NCBI GenBank assembly: GCA_964551015.1
Contig: CAZKBP010000061.1
Location: 1-19,671 of the forward strand
Origin: CAZKBP01 sp964551015
GTDB lineage: Bacteria; Bacteroidota; Bacteroidia; Cytophagales; Microscillaceae
Reading direction: 5' to 3'
Length of the DNA stretch: 19,671 bases
This document shows, in pieces, positions 1-6,708 of the stretch (within the stretch, counting starts at the first letter, position 1; each line of letters starts with the position of its first letter). The translations under genes and the position numbers were made by a program. The notes below the pieces were generated by a model, which worked only from the letters and a program-made list of their open reading frames with translations, was not told where the DNA came from and did no database searches.

Positions 1-2
1 CT

Positions 3-371
3 CAGTCCAACCACGACAAGCTCACCCTCCGCGAAGAACTCGTCCAAAAAGTCCAGGCCATTAGCCTCAACCCTGGCTACCGCGTCGAGAGACTCCGAGA
101 AGACATCCGTAATCTGCGCGACCAAGGTGCCCTTATTTCCACCCCCAAGGGCAAGAGCGGCTACAAACTCGTCACCAGCGAAGGCGACCTCATCAACTTC
201 TTCAATCGTTACGCCGATACCATCCTGCCCATGCTCCGCCGTGTTCACATCGCCAACGACCTCATCCAGCGCGAGACAGTCGGCCAAGTCAACATTCTCG
301 CCGATAACCAATTCGAGCTACTCTACCGCCTCGTCCAGGAAGCCCTCCTCAAGCACCCCCAAACGTCCTAA
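3..371 (+). CDS. C-terminal part of a probable winged-helix protein (5' end outside window)
   Basis: An open frame runs in from the left edge and ends at TAA 369-371, giving about 122 residues with no start in view. The segment around RVERLREDIRNLRDQGALI, followed by STPKGKSGYKLV, reads like helix-turn-helix plus beta-wing: a recognition-type helix, then a basic, glycine-containing hairpin. After it comes a mostly helical tail (INFFNRYADTILPMLRRVH, then RLVQEALL). A DNA-binding role is inferred from this pattern alone, and I do not recognise the family. Codon third positions are strongly C-biased (ctc, gcc, atc), unlike the AT-richer genes further right. A hairpin starts 2 nt after the stop codon. 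It could also be the end of a larger enzyme carrying a winged-helix domain. Confidence 0.6.
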   Translation, partial: QSNHDKLTLREELVQKVQAISLNPGYRVERLREDIRNLRDQGALISTPKGKSGYKLVTSEGDLINFFNRYADTILPMLRRVHIANDLIQRETVGQVNILADNQFELLYRLVQEALLKHPQTS

Positions 372-372
372 G

Positions 373-391
373 CCAGATTTGGAAAATCTGG
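373..391 (+). terminator. Hairpin just after the partial gene
   Basis: CCAGATTT and AAATCTGG form a perfect 8-bp inverted repeat around a 3-nt loop, starting 2 nt after the TAA at 369-371. The position suits a transcription terminator for the upstream gene. No T-tract follows, so a factor-dependent or mRNA-stabilising structure is equally possible. Confidence 0.4.
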
Positions 392-484
392 ACGAATTCC
401 CGATCAAACCAAGAAAATCCAACCCACCCCCAGTAACAAACCCTCTTTCTCGACACTTCCCCTCGGAGGCCATCCCGAAATAGC

Positions 485-516
485 TTTGTTTTTCTAAAAT
501 ATCTACTTAACTTTTG
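485..516 (+). promoter_or_regulatory. Candidate Bacteroidota-type promoter for the TPR-CHAT gene
   Basis: TTTG at 485-488 is followed after 19 nt by TAACTTTTG at 508-516. This fits the known Bacteroidota housekeeping pattern TTTG-N19-21-TAnnTTTG except for one base in the -7 box. A start point near 523 would leave a leader of about 20 nt before ATG 545. Assigned by motif reading only. Confidence 0.4.
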
Positions 517-544
517 CTTTGAATCCATTAATTCAATATTTGCT

Positions 545-3463
545 ATGAAAAAGCTCATACTCCTCACCCTTGCTTGGGTACTATCTTCAGGTTGGGTGAT
601 CGCCCAGAGCATTCCTCTCCATCCTAACCATACCGACGCCAAGGGCCAAAAACAGGGCCTCTGGACTTATCTCTATGATAGCGACTGGCAGCCCGTGAAC
701 GATACCAGTCAGACCGCCTACTATCGAGTCCTGACCTACCAGGATGGTAAGCCCACGGGTAAGGTGATAGATTACTACCGCAGTGGCCAAGTGCAGATGG
801 TGGCAGATTCGGTCATTTCCGAAGATCCCAGCACCTATCAGGGAAAGGTGATTCGGTACCGAGCCGACGGGAGCCGGAAAGGCCTGCATCATTACGAACA
901 GGGCAAAGTTGTGGAGGAGGTTTTTTACAACCGAGATGGGACGGTGGCTGAGGAAAACTGGCAATCCCTGAACCAAAAAGGAATGAAAGCTTACGAATCT
1001 GGGGATTACCCGAATGCACAGGTCTATCTAGAAAAAGCTAAAATCCAGGCCGAGAAGGAGTTTGGTCAGGAACACGCTAATTACGCCCTATCATGCCATA
1101 ATCTGGCAATCTCCTACGAGACGCAAGGCTTATACGTGCAAGCCGAGCCTCTCTATCGGGAGGCCACCGATACCTATGCCAGGGTCTTGGGGAAGCAGCA
1201 CCCCATGTATGCCTTTTGTTTGAATAGTTTGGCCGTCGTATACCAAAAACAAGGCCTGTATACTAAGGCGGAGCCTCTCTACCGAGAAGCCAAAGATATT
1301 TACGCGAAAACCATGGGCCAAGAACATCCCAATTACGCCAATTCCTTGAATAATTTGGCAGCCTTGTACCTCCGACAAGGTCAGCCTGCCCAGGCAGAAC
1401 CTCTTTTGCTGGAAGCCAAAAATATCTACGAAAAAGCCAACGGTAAAGACCACATTGATTTTGCACGAGCCTGTAATAATTTAGCATATTTATACTCCGA
1501 GCAGAGCCGGTATGCTCAGGCGGAGCCCCTCTACCGAAAAGCCAAAGATATTTACGCGAAAGCCTTAGGCACAGACCACCCGGATTACGCCACCTCCTGC
1601 CATAACTTAGCCAAATTGTACCAGCGCCAGGGCCAATATGCCCAAGCAGAATCGCTCTACCAGGAAGCCAAATCCATCGAGGAAAAAGTCCTGAGTCAAA
1701 ACAACCTGAATTATGAGCAATCCTGCCGTGATTTGGCCGACTTATACGATGAGCAAGGTCAGTATGACCGGGCGGAACCCCTCTACCGGAAATCCAGCCA
1801 AATCCTAATTTGGCAGACCGAAACCAACTTTAGCCACCTCTCTCAGGAGGAAAAAGGACAGTTTTTTAATACTTTTAAAAGTAATTTTGAAAGCTATAAC
1901 TCCTTTACCCTCCGAGCTTACCAGCAAATCCCCTCTCTGACCGCCTGGCTCTATGACCTCCGCCTCGCGACCAAGGGCCTGCTCTTCCAATCTTCCCAGA
2001 AAACACGCCGCCGAATCTTAGCCAGTGGAGATAGCACTTTAATCGCCCAATTTCAGACTTGGCAAAACCAGCGCGAATACCTCGCCTACGTCTACACGCT
2101 CACCCAAGCTGAGAAAGAGCAGGAAGGCATCCGGCAGGATAGCTTAGAAGCCGCCGCCAATGCGCTAGAAAAAGAACTTTCCCGAAAATCGCAACTTTTT
2201 GCCCAAGCAACTGACACCACCCGCTACTCCTGGCGAGATGTCCAAAGCAAATTAAAACCCGGCCAAGCCGCCCTCGAGATCATCCGTACCCGTTATAAGA
2301 ACCAAGAATGGACAGACTCCGTCCTCTACCTCGCCCTACTCGTGAAGCCCGATACGAAAGACCAACCCGAACTCATTGTCCTGCCCCACGGGAATGACCT
2401 CGAGGGCAAATACCTGGCAGCCTATCGCAATCGTATCCAAGCCCAAAGCGCTGATCCGCTCAGCTACCGTCAATATTGGCAAACCATCGCCAAGGCATTG
2501 GAGGGCACTCAGCAAGTCTACCTCTCCGCCGATGGGGTCTATCACCAAATCAATTTGAGTACCTTGCAAAATCCTGAAACGGGAAAATACCTTCTGGAAG
2601 AGATCGATGTCCAACTGTTGAGCAGCACCCGGCAAGTGACCCAGCCCCCTGGATCAATCGGCCAGACCCAGAATGCGCTGCTCCTAGGCCGGCCCGTCTA
2701 TGATCTCGAGACCCATCAGCACCAGCAGGCAAGCCAAGACTACCAGACCGAAAGGGGCACTGATCGCGAGGGGCAAGTAGCTGGCTCCTATACGATCTCC
2801 GAAGAGATGGCTCGCACCAATTTCGCTGAGCTGCCCGGTACCGAGGGAGAGGTTAGACAAATCCACGAGGAGCTCCAGGCTCGGAACTGGCGCTCCGAAC
2901 TTTACGTCGGAGAAAATGCCCTCGAAGAAGTCATCAAAGCTGCCCCCAGCCCCCGAGTCTTGCATATTGCCACCCACGGCCTCTTCTTTGCTGCACCCCG
3001 CACTGATCAAGAGCAGCCCTTCCAAAGTCCGCTTGCGCTCAACCCCATGCTCCGCTCGGGCCTGGCTCTGACTGGGGTCAATAGCTACGCCCAAAATACC
3101 GGGGCTTATTCCGCCCAGGTAGAAGACGGCCTCCTGACCGCCTACGAAGCCATGAACTTAGACCTGGACTCGACCGAACTCGTCGTCCTTTCTGCCTGCG
3201 AGACAGGCAAGGGCGAGGTGCAAAATGGGGAAGGCGTGTATGGCCTGCAGCGGGGCTTCCAGCAGGCGGGCGCAAAGGCGGTCTTGATGTCGCTTTGGAA
3301 AGTAGATGACGAGGCTACACAAAAGCTGATGAGCCGCTTCTATGCGTATTGGATTGGGAAAGGATTGTCTAAGCGGCTCGCTTTCGCGCAAGCACAATTG
3401 AGCTTGAAAAAAGCATATCCGCATCCTTACTATTGGGGAGCTTTTGTGCTGGTGGGGGAGTAA
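545..3463 (+). CDS. Exported TPR-repeat CHAT-domain protein (caspase-like)
   Basis: The 972-residue protein begins with a signal peptide (MKKLILLTLAWVLSSGWVIAQ), so it should act in the periplasm or outside the cell. Residues about 70-140 are MORN/YwqK-like tyrosine-glycine repeats (GKVIDYYRSG, GKVIRYRADG). Residues about 142-418 hold six to seven 42-residue TPRs of the kinesin-light-chain type (NLAxLYxxQGxYxxAEPLYxxA). A linker follows, and a CHAT domain fills about 575-972. The CHAT dyad is intact: His811 in HIATHG and Cys885 in LSACETG, followed by GVYGLQRGFQQAGA and SLWKVDD. CHAT domains are caspase-related cysteine proteases that are often held inactive by their TPR part; the substrate here is unknown. 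ATG 545 is chosen because the signal peptide starts there. The N-terminal half is paralogous to the gene at 3884. No Cas or gasdermin gene is adjacent. The family call is firm and the role open. Confidence 0.93.
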   Translation: MKKLILLTLAWVLSSGWVIAQSIPLHPNHTDAKGQKQGLWTYLYDSDWQPVNDTSQTAYYRVLTYQDGKPTGKVIDYYRSGQVQMVADSVISEDPSTYQGKVIRYRADGSRKGLHHYEQGKVVEEVFYNRDGTVAEENWQSLNQKGMKAYESGDYPNAQVYLEKAKIQAEKEFGQEHANYALSCHNLAISYETQGLYVQAEPLYREATDTYARVLGKQHPMYAFCLNSLAVVYQKQGLYTKAEPLYREAKDIYAKTMGQEHPNYANSLNNLAALYLRQGQPAQAEPLLLEAKNIYEKANGKDHIDFARACNNLAYLYSEQSRYAQAEPLYRKAKDIYAKALGTDHPDYATSCHNLAKLYQRQGQYAQAESLYQEAKSIEEKVLSQNNLNYEQSCRDLADLYDEQGQYDRAEPLYRKSSQILIWQTETNFSHLSQEEKGQFFNTFKSNFESYNSFTLRAYQQIPSLTAWLYDLRLATKGLLFQSSQKTRRRILASGDSTLIAQFQTWQNQREYLAYVYTLTQAEKEQEGIRQDSLEAAANALEKELSRKSQLFAQATDTTRYSWRDVQSKLKPGQAALEIIRTRYKNQEWTDSVLYLALLVKPDTKDQPELIVLPHGNDLEGKYLAAYRNRIQAQSADPLSYRQYWQTIAKALEGTQQVYLSADGVYHQINLSTLQNPETGKYLLEEIDVQLLSSTRQVTQPPGSIGQTQNALLLGRPVYDLETHQHQQASQDYQTERGTDREGQVAGSYTISEEMARTNFAELPGTEGEVRQIHEELQARNWRSELYVGENALEEVIKAAPSPRVLHIATHGLFFAAPRTDQEQPFQSPLALNPMLRSGLALTGVNSYAQNTGAYSAQVEDGLLTAYEAMNLDLDSTELVVLSACETGKGEVQNGEGVYGLQRGFQQAGAKAVLMSLWKVDDEATQKLMSRFYAYWIGKGLSKRLAFAQAQLSLKKAYPHPYYWGAFVLVGE

Positions 3464-3530
3464 TATCAAAGGGCTTAAAACGTATGGTATACATCCTGTT
3501 TTCCACTCACGCAAAAGTTGCCGAGTCGAG

Positions 3531-3663
3531 TTACCCAGTGAAACGGTATCCCGTCCCTGGGTGACTTCCACCACGAGTCCAAAGGTCACTCAGCGACTAT
3601 TCCGGCATCACCACTCGTCACCCAGTGACTAGATGACCCCGTCACTGGATAACTTCCACCGCG
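3531..3663. repeat. Cluster of degenerate GTCACCCAGTGAC-type repeats in the spacer between the TPR genes
   Basis: Variants of one motif occur in both orientations: ACCCAGTGA at 3533, CCTGGGTGAC at 3556, GGTCACTCAGCGAC at 3584, GTCACCCAGTGAC at 3617 (itself an inverted repeat, GTCAC-CCA-GTGAC) and GTCACTGGATAAC at 3641. A second element, ACTTCCACC(A/G)CG, follows two of them (3564 and 3652). The spacing is irregular, so this is not a CRISPR array. The remainder of the 3464-3883 spacer is AT-rich, with no gene I can support; the short open frames there run through these repeats. Confidence 0.5.
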
Positions 3664-3784
3664 TATTTATCAAGTTTTAAGAGCCTTTTCCATCCTGAGA
3701 TCATAGCTGTAAAAAAATAAAGTTCATTTAATTGCGTAAATACGTATAGTTTGACTTGTGAAGACACAAGCCAAGGCATAAAAT

Positions 3785-3807
3785 ATTAAACTTCCACAAA
3801 GTTTAAT
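3785..3807. promoter_or_regulatory. 9-bp inverted repeat in the leader of the second TPR gene
   Basis: ATTAAACTT, a CCACA loop, then AAGTTTAAT is a perfect 9-bp inverted repeat, 76 nt before GTG 3884. A smaller inverted repeat, CTTGTG-AAGA-CACAAG, lies at 3755-3770. Either could be an operator or an RNA hairpin in the upstream region; AT-rich palindromes of this length also arise by chance. No clear -33/-7 promoter pair was found here. Confidence 0.3.
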
Positions 3808-3883
3808 TAGTATAAGATATTGAAGTCATACTTGTCTCACATTCTTTCAGCCATTTCCATAACCTAACAAAACTTATCGTTCT

Positions 3884-5425
3884 GTGAAAAAGCTACTAAT
3901 TTTCTTAATTAGCTTTGGCCTTGCCATTGGTTTAGTACTAGGACAAAGCATCCCCTCAAATCCCAACTACACTGACCCTCAGGGATTCCGGCAGGGCAAA
4001 TGGACTATCCTATACGATGCCGACTGGCATATCACTAACGATATCACCCAGATGGCCTACTACCGCCTGATTGAATACCAAGATGATAAACCTGTCGGAA
4101 AAGTGTACGATTATTACAGAAACGGAACCATACAATGGGAAGGCACCTTACTTGCCGACCGCCCCGAAGAGATTATGGATGGAGAGGCGACTTGGTATGA
4201 TGAAGAGGGAAATCAGACTACTCAAAAATTTTTTCTTGGAGGTACGATAGTTAGCGAAGAGCATTCTTCTGGAATTTCTTGGGCAGCCCTTGACAGGGCA
4301 GCCATAGAAGCTTATCAAGCTGGGGACTACTCCGCTGCCCTCATTCGCTTTACTCAAGCCAAGTTGCAGGCCGAAAAGGAGTTTGGCAAAGAAAGTGCAA
4401 ACTATGCCACCGCGAGTGATAATCTTGCTTTTTTTTACGATAATCAAGGTTCCTACTCCAAAGCCGAACCTTTATACCTAGAAGCCCTGAAAACTAGGGC
4501 TAGGGTCATAGGGAAAGACCATACTGACTATGTCAAGTCTTGTAATAATTTGGCAGGCTTATACGAAAAGCAGGGTAGAGATGCCGAAGCGGAACCTTTA
4601 CTTCGGGAAGTCAGGGAAATCCGTGCCCGAGTTTTAGGTAAAGATGATCCCGAATACGCCAAGTCCTGTAATAATTTGGCCACATTGTATGGAAGGCAGG
4701 GTAAATATGCTGAGGCAGAACCATTGCTCAAGGAAACCAGAGAGATAGTTGCCCGGGTTTTAGGTAAAGATCATCCCGTTTATGTGTTCTCTTGTAATAA
4801 TTTGGCCACCTTGTATGAGAATCAAGGCCAATACAAAGAAGCTGAACGTTTGTATATAGAAATTAAAGAAATTCAGGGTCAGGTTTTTGGTTTAGATCAT
4901 CCCGAATACATAAGATCCTGCAATAACTTAGCTAAATGGTACGAAGAGCAAGGCAAAGATGCCGAAGCGGAGCCTCTGCTTTGGGAAATCAGGGAAATCT
5001 ACGCCCGGGTTTTAGGCCGAGACCATCAAGATTATATAATCTCTTGTAATAATTTGGCCACATTGTACTCTAGACAAAATAGGTACGCTGAGGCTGAGCC
5101 ATTGTATCAGGAAGTTAGGCAAATTCTTACCCAGATTTTAGGTCTGGAGCATTCCGATTATGCAATCTCTTGCAGTAATCTAGGCATATTGTACCAAAGG
5201 CAAGGTAAGTATGCCCAGGCAGAACCTCTACTGAAGGAAGCCCTAGCAATTGACAAAAAGGTCTTTGGCTTAGGCCATCCTGATTATGCAATCTCTTGTC
5301 ATAATTTGGCAACGCTGTACCAAGATCAGGGCCGATTTTCCGAAGCGGAATTATTATTCCAAGAAGCCAAAAAAATGGGAATGTTCAAAAAAGTGTGTCA
5401 AAACTTAGCGAATACTTATCTTTAA
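3884..5425 (+). CDS. Exported TPR-repeat protein, CHAT-less paralogue of the upstream gene, probably truncated
   Basis: The 513-residue product starts at GTG 3884, the start that yields a signal peptide (MKKLLIFLISFGLAIGLVLGQ). Residues 21-85 closely match the same part of the protein at 545 (SIPxxPNxTD, QGxWTxLYDxDW, QxAYYRxxxYQDxKPxGKVxDYYRxG). Residues about 135-500 form TPRs, eight of them regular 42-residue units of the NLAxLYxxQGxYAEAEPL type, which should serve as a protein-binding scaffold. Unlike its neighbour, it ends right after the TPRs without linker or CHAT domain. The final residues (KKVCQNLANTYL) are encoded by DNA beginning AAGTGTGTCAAAA at 5391, which resembles an IS256-family inverted-repeat end. 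I infer that IS insertion cut off a longer TPR-CHAT gene. A naturally short TPR protein is the alternative. Confidence 0.85.
   Translation: MKKLLIFLISFGLAIGLVLGQSIPSNPNYTDPQGFRQGKWTILYDADWHITNDITQMAYYRLIEYQDDKPVGKVYDYYRNGTIQWEGTLLADRPEEIMDGEATWYDEEGNQTTQKFFLGGTIVSEEHSSGISWAALDRAAIEAYQAGDYSAALIRFTQAKLQAEKEFGKESANYATASDNLAFFYDNQGSYSKAEPLYLEALKTRARVIGKDHTDYVKSCNNLAGLYEKQGRDAEAEPLLREVREIRARVLGKDDPEYAKSCNNLATLYGRQGKYAEAEPLLKETREIVARVLGKDHPVYVFSCNNLATLYENQGQYKEAERLYIEIKEIQGQVFGLDHPEYIRSCNNLAKWYEEQGKDAEAEPLLWEIREIYARVLGRDHQDYIISCNNLATLYSRQNRYAEAEPLYQEVRQILTQILGLEHSDYAISCSNLGILYQRQGKYAQAEPLLKEALAIDKKVFGLGHPDYAISCHNLATLYQDQGRFSEAELLFQEAKKMGMFKKVCQNLANTYL
4421..5370 (+). repeat. Eight in-frame 126-bp tandem repeats encoding TPR units
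   Basis: The TPR block repeats every 126 nt (42 codons). Similarity is high at the DNA level too: TGTAATAATTTGGC recurs near 4540, 4666, 4792 and 5044, with CACATTGTA or a close variant following in three of them. Identity of synonymous positions between units suggests recent duplication or gene conversion within the gene, so repeat number may vary between strains. The TPRs of the gene at 545 are more divergent at the DNA level. Confidence 0.7.
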
Positions 5426-5917
5426 AAAAACACACTGATGTCCAAAAAACAAGAAAAATACCGAATCAGCATTTGATTACGCTCAATTCAAGCAAGACAC
5501 CATTTCGGGCTTACTCGAGGGTAAAAGTCTTTTAGGCCGCGAGGGCTTGCTCAAGGGGCTAATCAAGGATTTAGTGGAGGGGGCTTTGGATGGGGAACTG
5601 GATGCTCACCTGGAATCTCAAAAAGAATCGGGCAAGTCCAACCGCCGCCATGGTCGTACCCAGAAGCAATTACGCTCTCAGGTGGGCTCTATTTCCATTG
5701 AGCCGCCCCGCGACCGGGAGGGGGATTTTGATCCGATCTTGGTCAAGAAATGGGAACGTAATCTGGGCAGTGGTCTGGAGAATCAAGTACTGGAATTGTA
5801 TAGTCTGGGCAACAGCTATGAGGATATCCAAAGCCATCTGCTGGAGATGTACGGGGTATCGCTGAGCAAGGGACAGTTGAGCGCGATCACAGACCGGGTT
5901 TGGTCTCGGGTGCAGGC
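5391..5917 (+). mobile_element. IS256-family insertion sequence remnant (left end and 5' part of transposase)
   Basis: The element appears to start at AAGTGTGTCAAAAC (5391), which resembles the GTGTGTCAAA-type ends common in IS256-family elements. It carries the first ~160 codons of a transposase and stops where palindromic repeat A begins. No right end, second inverted repeat or target duplication can be paired, so the element is a relic and cannot move by itself. The left boundary is inferred from the motif and from the abrupt end of TPR coding. Confidence 0.6.
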
Positions 5918-5918
5918 T

Positions 5919-5941
5919 GGCGCGCGTTACAAACGCGTGCC
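5919..5941 (+). repeat. Palindromic repeat copy A
   Basis: A 23-bp imperfect palindrome: GGCGCGCGTT, ACA, then AACGCGTGCC, followed by TTTTCTT. It sits exactly where transposase homology ends. Its outer flank (GTGCCTTTTCTT) matches copy D, whereas its core TTACAAA has the same strand orientation as in B and C. Confidence 0.75.
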
Positions 5942-6009
5942 TTTTCTTAGGTTCATTGGCGAGTGTTCCTGGGTGCGGGAGCGACAAAAAACAGTGGTAG
6001 AGCTGGAGC

Positions 6010-6032
6010 GGCACGCGTTACAAACGCGCGCC
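6010..6032 (-). repeat. Palindromic repeat copy B
   Basis: GGCACGCGTT, ACA, then AACGCGCGCC, followed by AGTT. The arms are those of copy A in reverse orientation, but the core still reads TTACAAA on the plus strand. Strand is given by the arm order (GCGCCAGTT side to the right). Confidence 0.75.
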
Positions 6033-6143
6033 AGTTCGAGTGTCGGGGGATCTATGATGTATACACATTTTGTCACCCTGAAAGGGGCTTGTTTGAAGAA
6101 CCGCCCGCTGGCTAAGCATAGGCATTTAGGGACTGCCAACAAG

Positions 6144-6166
6144 GGCACACGTTACAAACGTGCGCC
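6144..6166 (-). repeat. Palindromic repeat copy C, left of the immunity-like gene
   Basis: GGCACACGTT, ACA, then AACGTGCGCC, followed by AGTTTGG. The A/G and T/C differences from copy B fall at paired positions (GCACACGT with ACGTGCGC), so the stem is kept by compensatory change. It lies 32 nt before ATG 6199 and faces copy D in inverted orientation. Confidence 0.75.
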
Positions 6167-6198
6167 AGTTTGGTTTCCCTAACTTAAACATATGAGAT

Positions 6199-6573
6199 AT
6201 GGTGAAATTTAAAGCTAGTTTAGTTGGTGTTCACGAAGATGAAGTTTTGACTATTGGTTTCTCTGATTCCGATGAACAGAACAACTGTGTCATAATACAG
6301 TATGAAGATTATCAAACTGAGCAAGATATAAATATGGGCTGGACAAAATACCATTTTGGCACTTGTGATGGTAGTATTGGTAATTATAAATGTATTGAAT
6401 CGATCAAACTAGTTGGAAATGAATTATATATATACTTCAATGAGTTAGGTGTAGAAACATTCAGTGAAGATATTCTATTGATTGAATTACTTGAAAAAGA
6501 CTTAAATGTAGTTAGGGAGTTATTTTTGAGAATATTTGGAGATGAGCCAAGTGTTAAGCTAACAATGTCTTAG
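6199..6573 (+). CDS. Small protein resembling Imm10-type immunity proteins, no partner toxin nearby
   Basis: The 124-residue protein has no signal peptide or membrane segment, so it should be cytoplasmic. Its pattern of short beta strands (EVLTIGFSD, NNCVIIQYED, KYHFGTCDG, CIESIKLVGNELYIYFNE) followed by a leucine-rich helical end (LIELLEKDLNVVRELFLRIFG) resembles the Imm10 family of polymorphic-toxin immunity proteins, which neutralise a toxin delivered by neighbouring cells. The match is from memory of the family and needs a profile search. The gene is visibly AT-richer than its surroundings, has no toxin gene beside it, and is bounded by inverted palindromes C and D, all of which suggest acquisition as a cassette. 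ATG 6199 is the first start after copy C. Alternatively it is an unrelated small beta-rich protein. Confidence 0.65.
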   Translation: MVKFKASLVGVHEDEVLTIGFSDSDEQNNCVIIQYEDYQTEQDINMGWTKYHFGTCDGSIGNYKCIESIKLVGNELYIYFNELGVETFSEDILLIELLEKDLNVVRELFLRIFGDEPSVKLTMS

Positions 6574-6581
6574 CCCAAACT

Positions 6582-6604
6582 AGCGTGCGTTTGCAACGCG
6601 TGCC
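6582..6604 (+). repeat. Palindromic repeat copy D, right of the immunity-like gene
   Basis: AGCGTGCGTT, TGC, then AACGCGTGCC, followed by TTTTCTTCGGTTC. It is preceded by CCAAACT, the reverse complement of the AGTTTGG after copy C, so C and D form an inverted pair around 6199-6573. The right-hand flank TTTTCTT(A/C)GGTTCA is shared with copy A. Confidence 0.75.
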
Positions 6605-6640
6605 TTTTCTTCGGTTCACGGAGGCGAAGAGGGAGCAGAA

Positions 6641-6660
6641 ATAAAAAGAGGAATCCTCTT
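6641..6660 (-). terminator. Rho-independent-type terminator of the efflux/two-component operon
   Basis: Read on the minus strand, AAGAGG-ATT-CCTCTT forms a 6-bp stem with a 3-nt loop and runs directly into TTTATTT. It lies about 50 nt after the stop codon of the response-regulator gene (6709), the last gene of the leftward operon. Confidence 0.6.
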
Positions 6661-6708
6661 ATAAGCAAGAAATCAGAAGGAGATCACCCGTATCTTTGCA
6701 GGTTCTTT

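Larger units (their letters stand above)
5438..6182 (+). pseudogene. IS256-family (mutator-type) transposase, frameshifted and truncated
   Basis: ATG 5438 begins MSKKQEK but runs into TGA at 5474. The rest of the transposase N-terminus (NTESAFDYAQFK, then GLLEGKSLLGREGLLKGLIK) continues in another frame from 5457, consistent with one extra A in the run near 5453-5458. Recognisable family blocks are DLVEGALDGELDAHL, RRHGRTQKQLRS, PRDREGDFDP and the helix-turn-helix stretch GNSYEDIQSHLLEMYGVSLS, ending at DRVWSRVQ. Complete IS256 transposases are about 400 residues with a DDE catalytic core; here homology ends near 5917, before any catalytic Asp. The open frame then runs on to 6182 through palindromes A, B and C, giving a junk tail. 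A TTG at 5547 could start a 211-residue chimera, which I do not expect to be functional. Confidence 0.8.

Noticed and set aside
127..483. 118-residue plus-strand open frame at the left edge
   Set aside because: It overlaps, out of frame, the longer open frame 3-371, which has a protein-like composition. This one is Ser/Pro/Thr-rich and low in complexity, typical of a shadow frame.
545..3463. CHAT protein as part of a CRISPR-guided or gasdermin defence system
   Set aside because: The protein has a signal peptide and no Cas, gasdermin or effector gene adjoins it.
3158..3589. 143-residue minus-strand open frame across the CHAT 3' end and the repeat cluster
   Set aside because: It is antisense to the CHAT active-site region and continues through repeats; no recognisable features.
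5919..6604. CRISPR array or integron attC sites
   Set aside because: Copies are unevenly spaced (about 90, 130 and 440 nt), change orientation, and no cas or integrase gene is present. A cassette-like arrangement remains possible and is reported separately.
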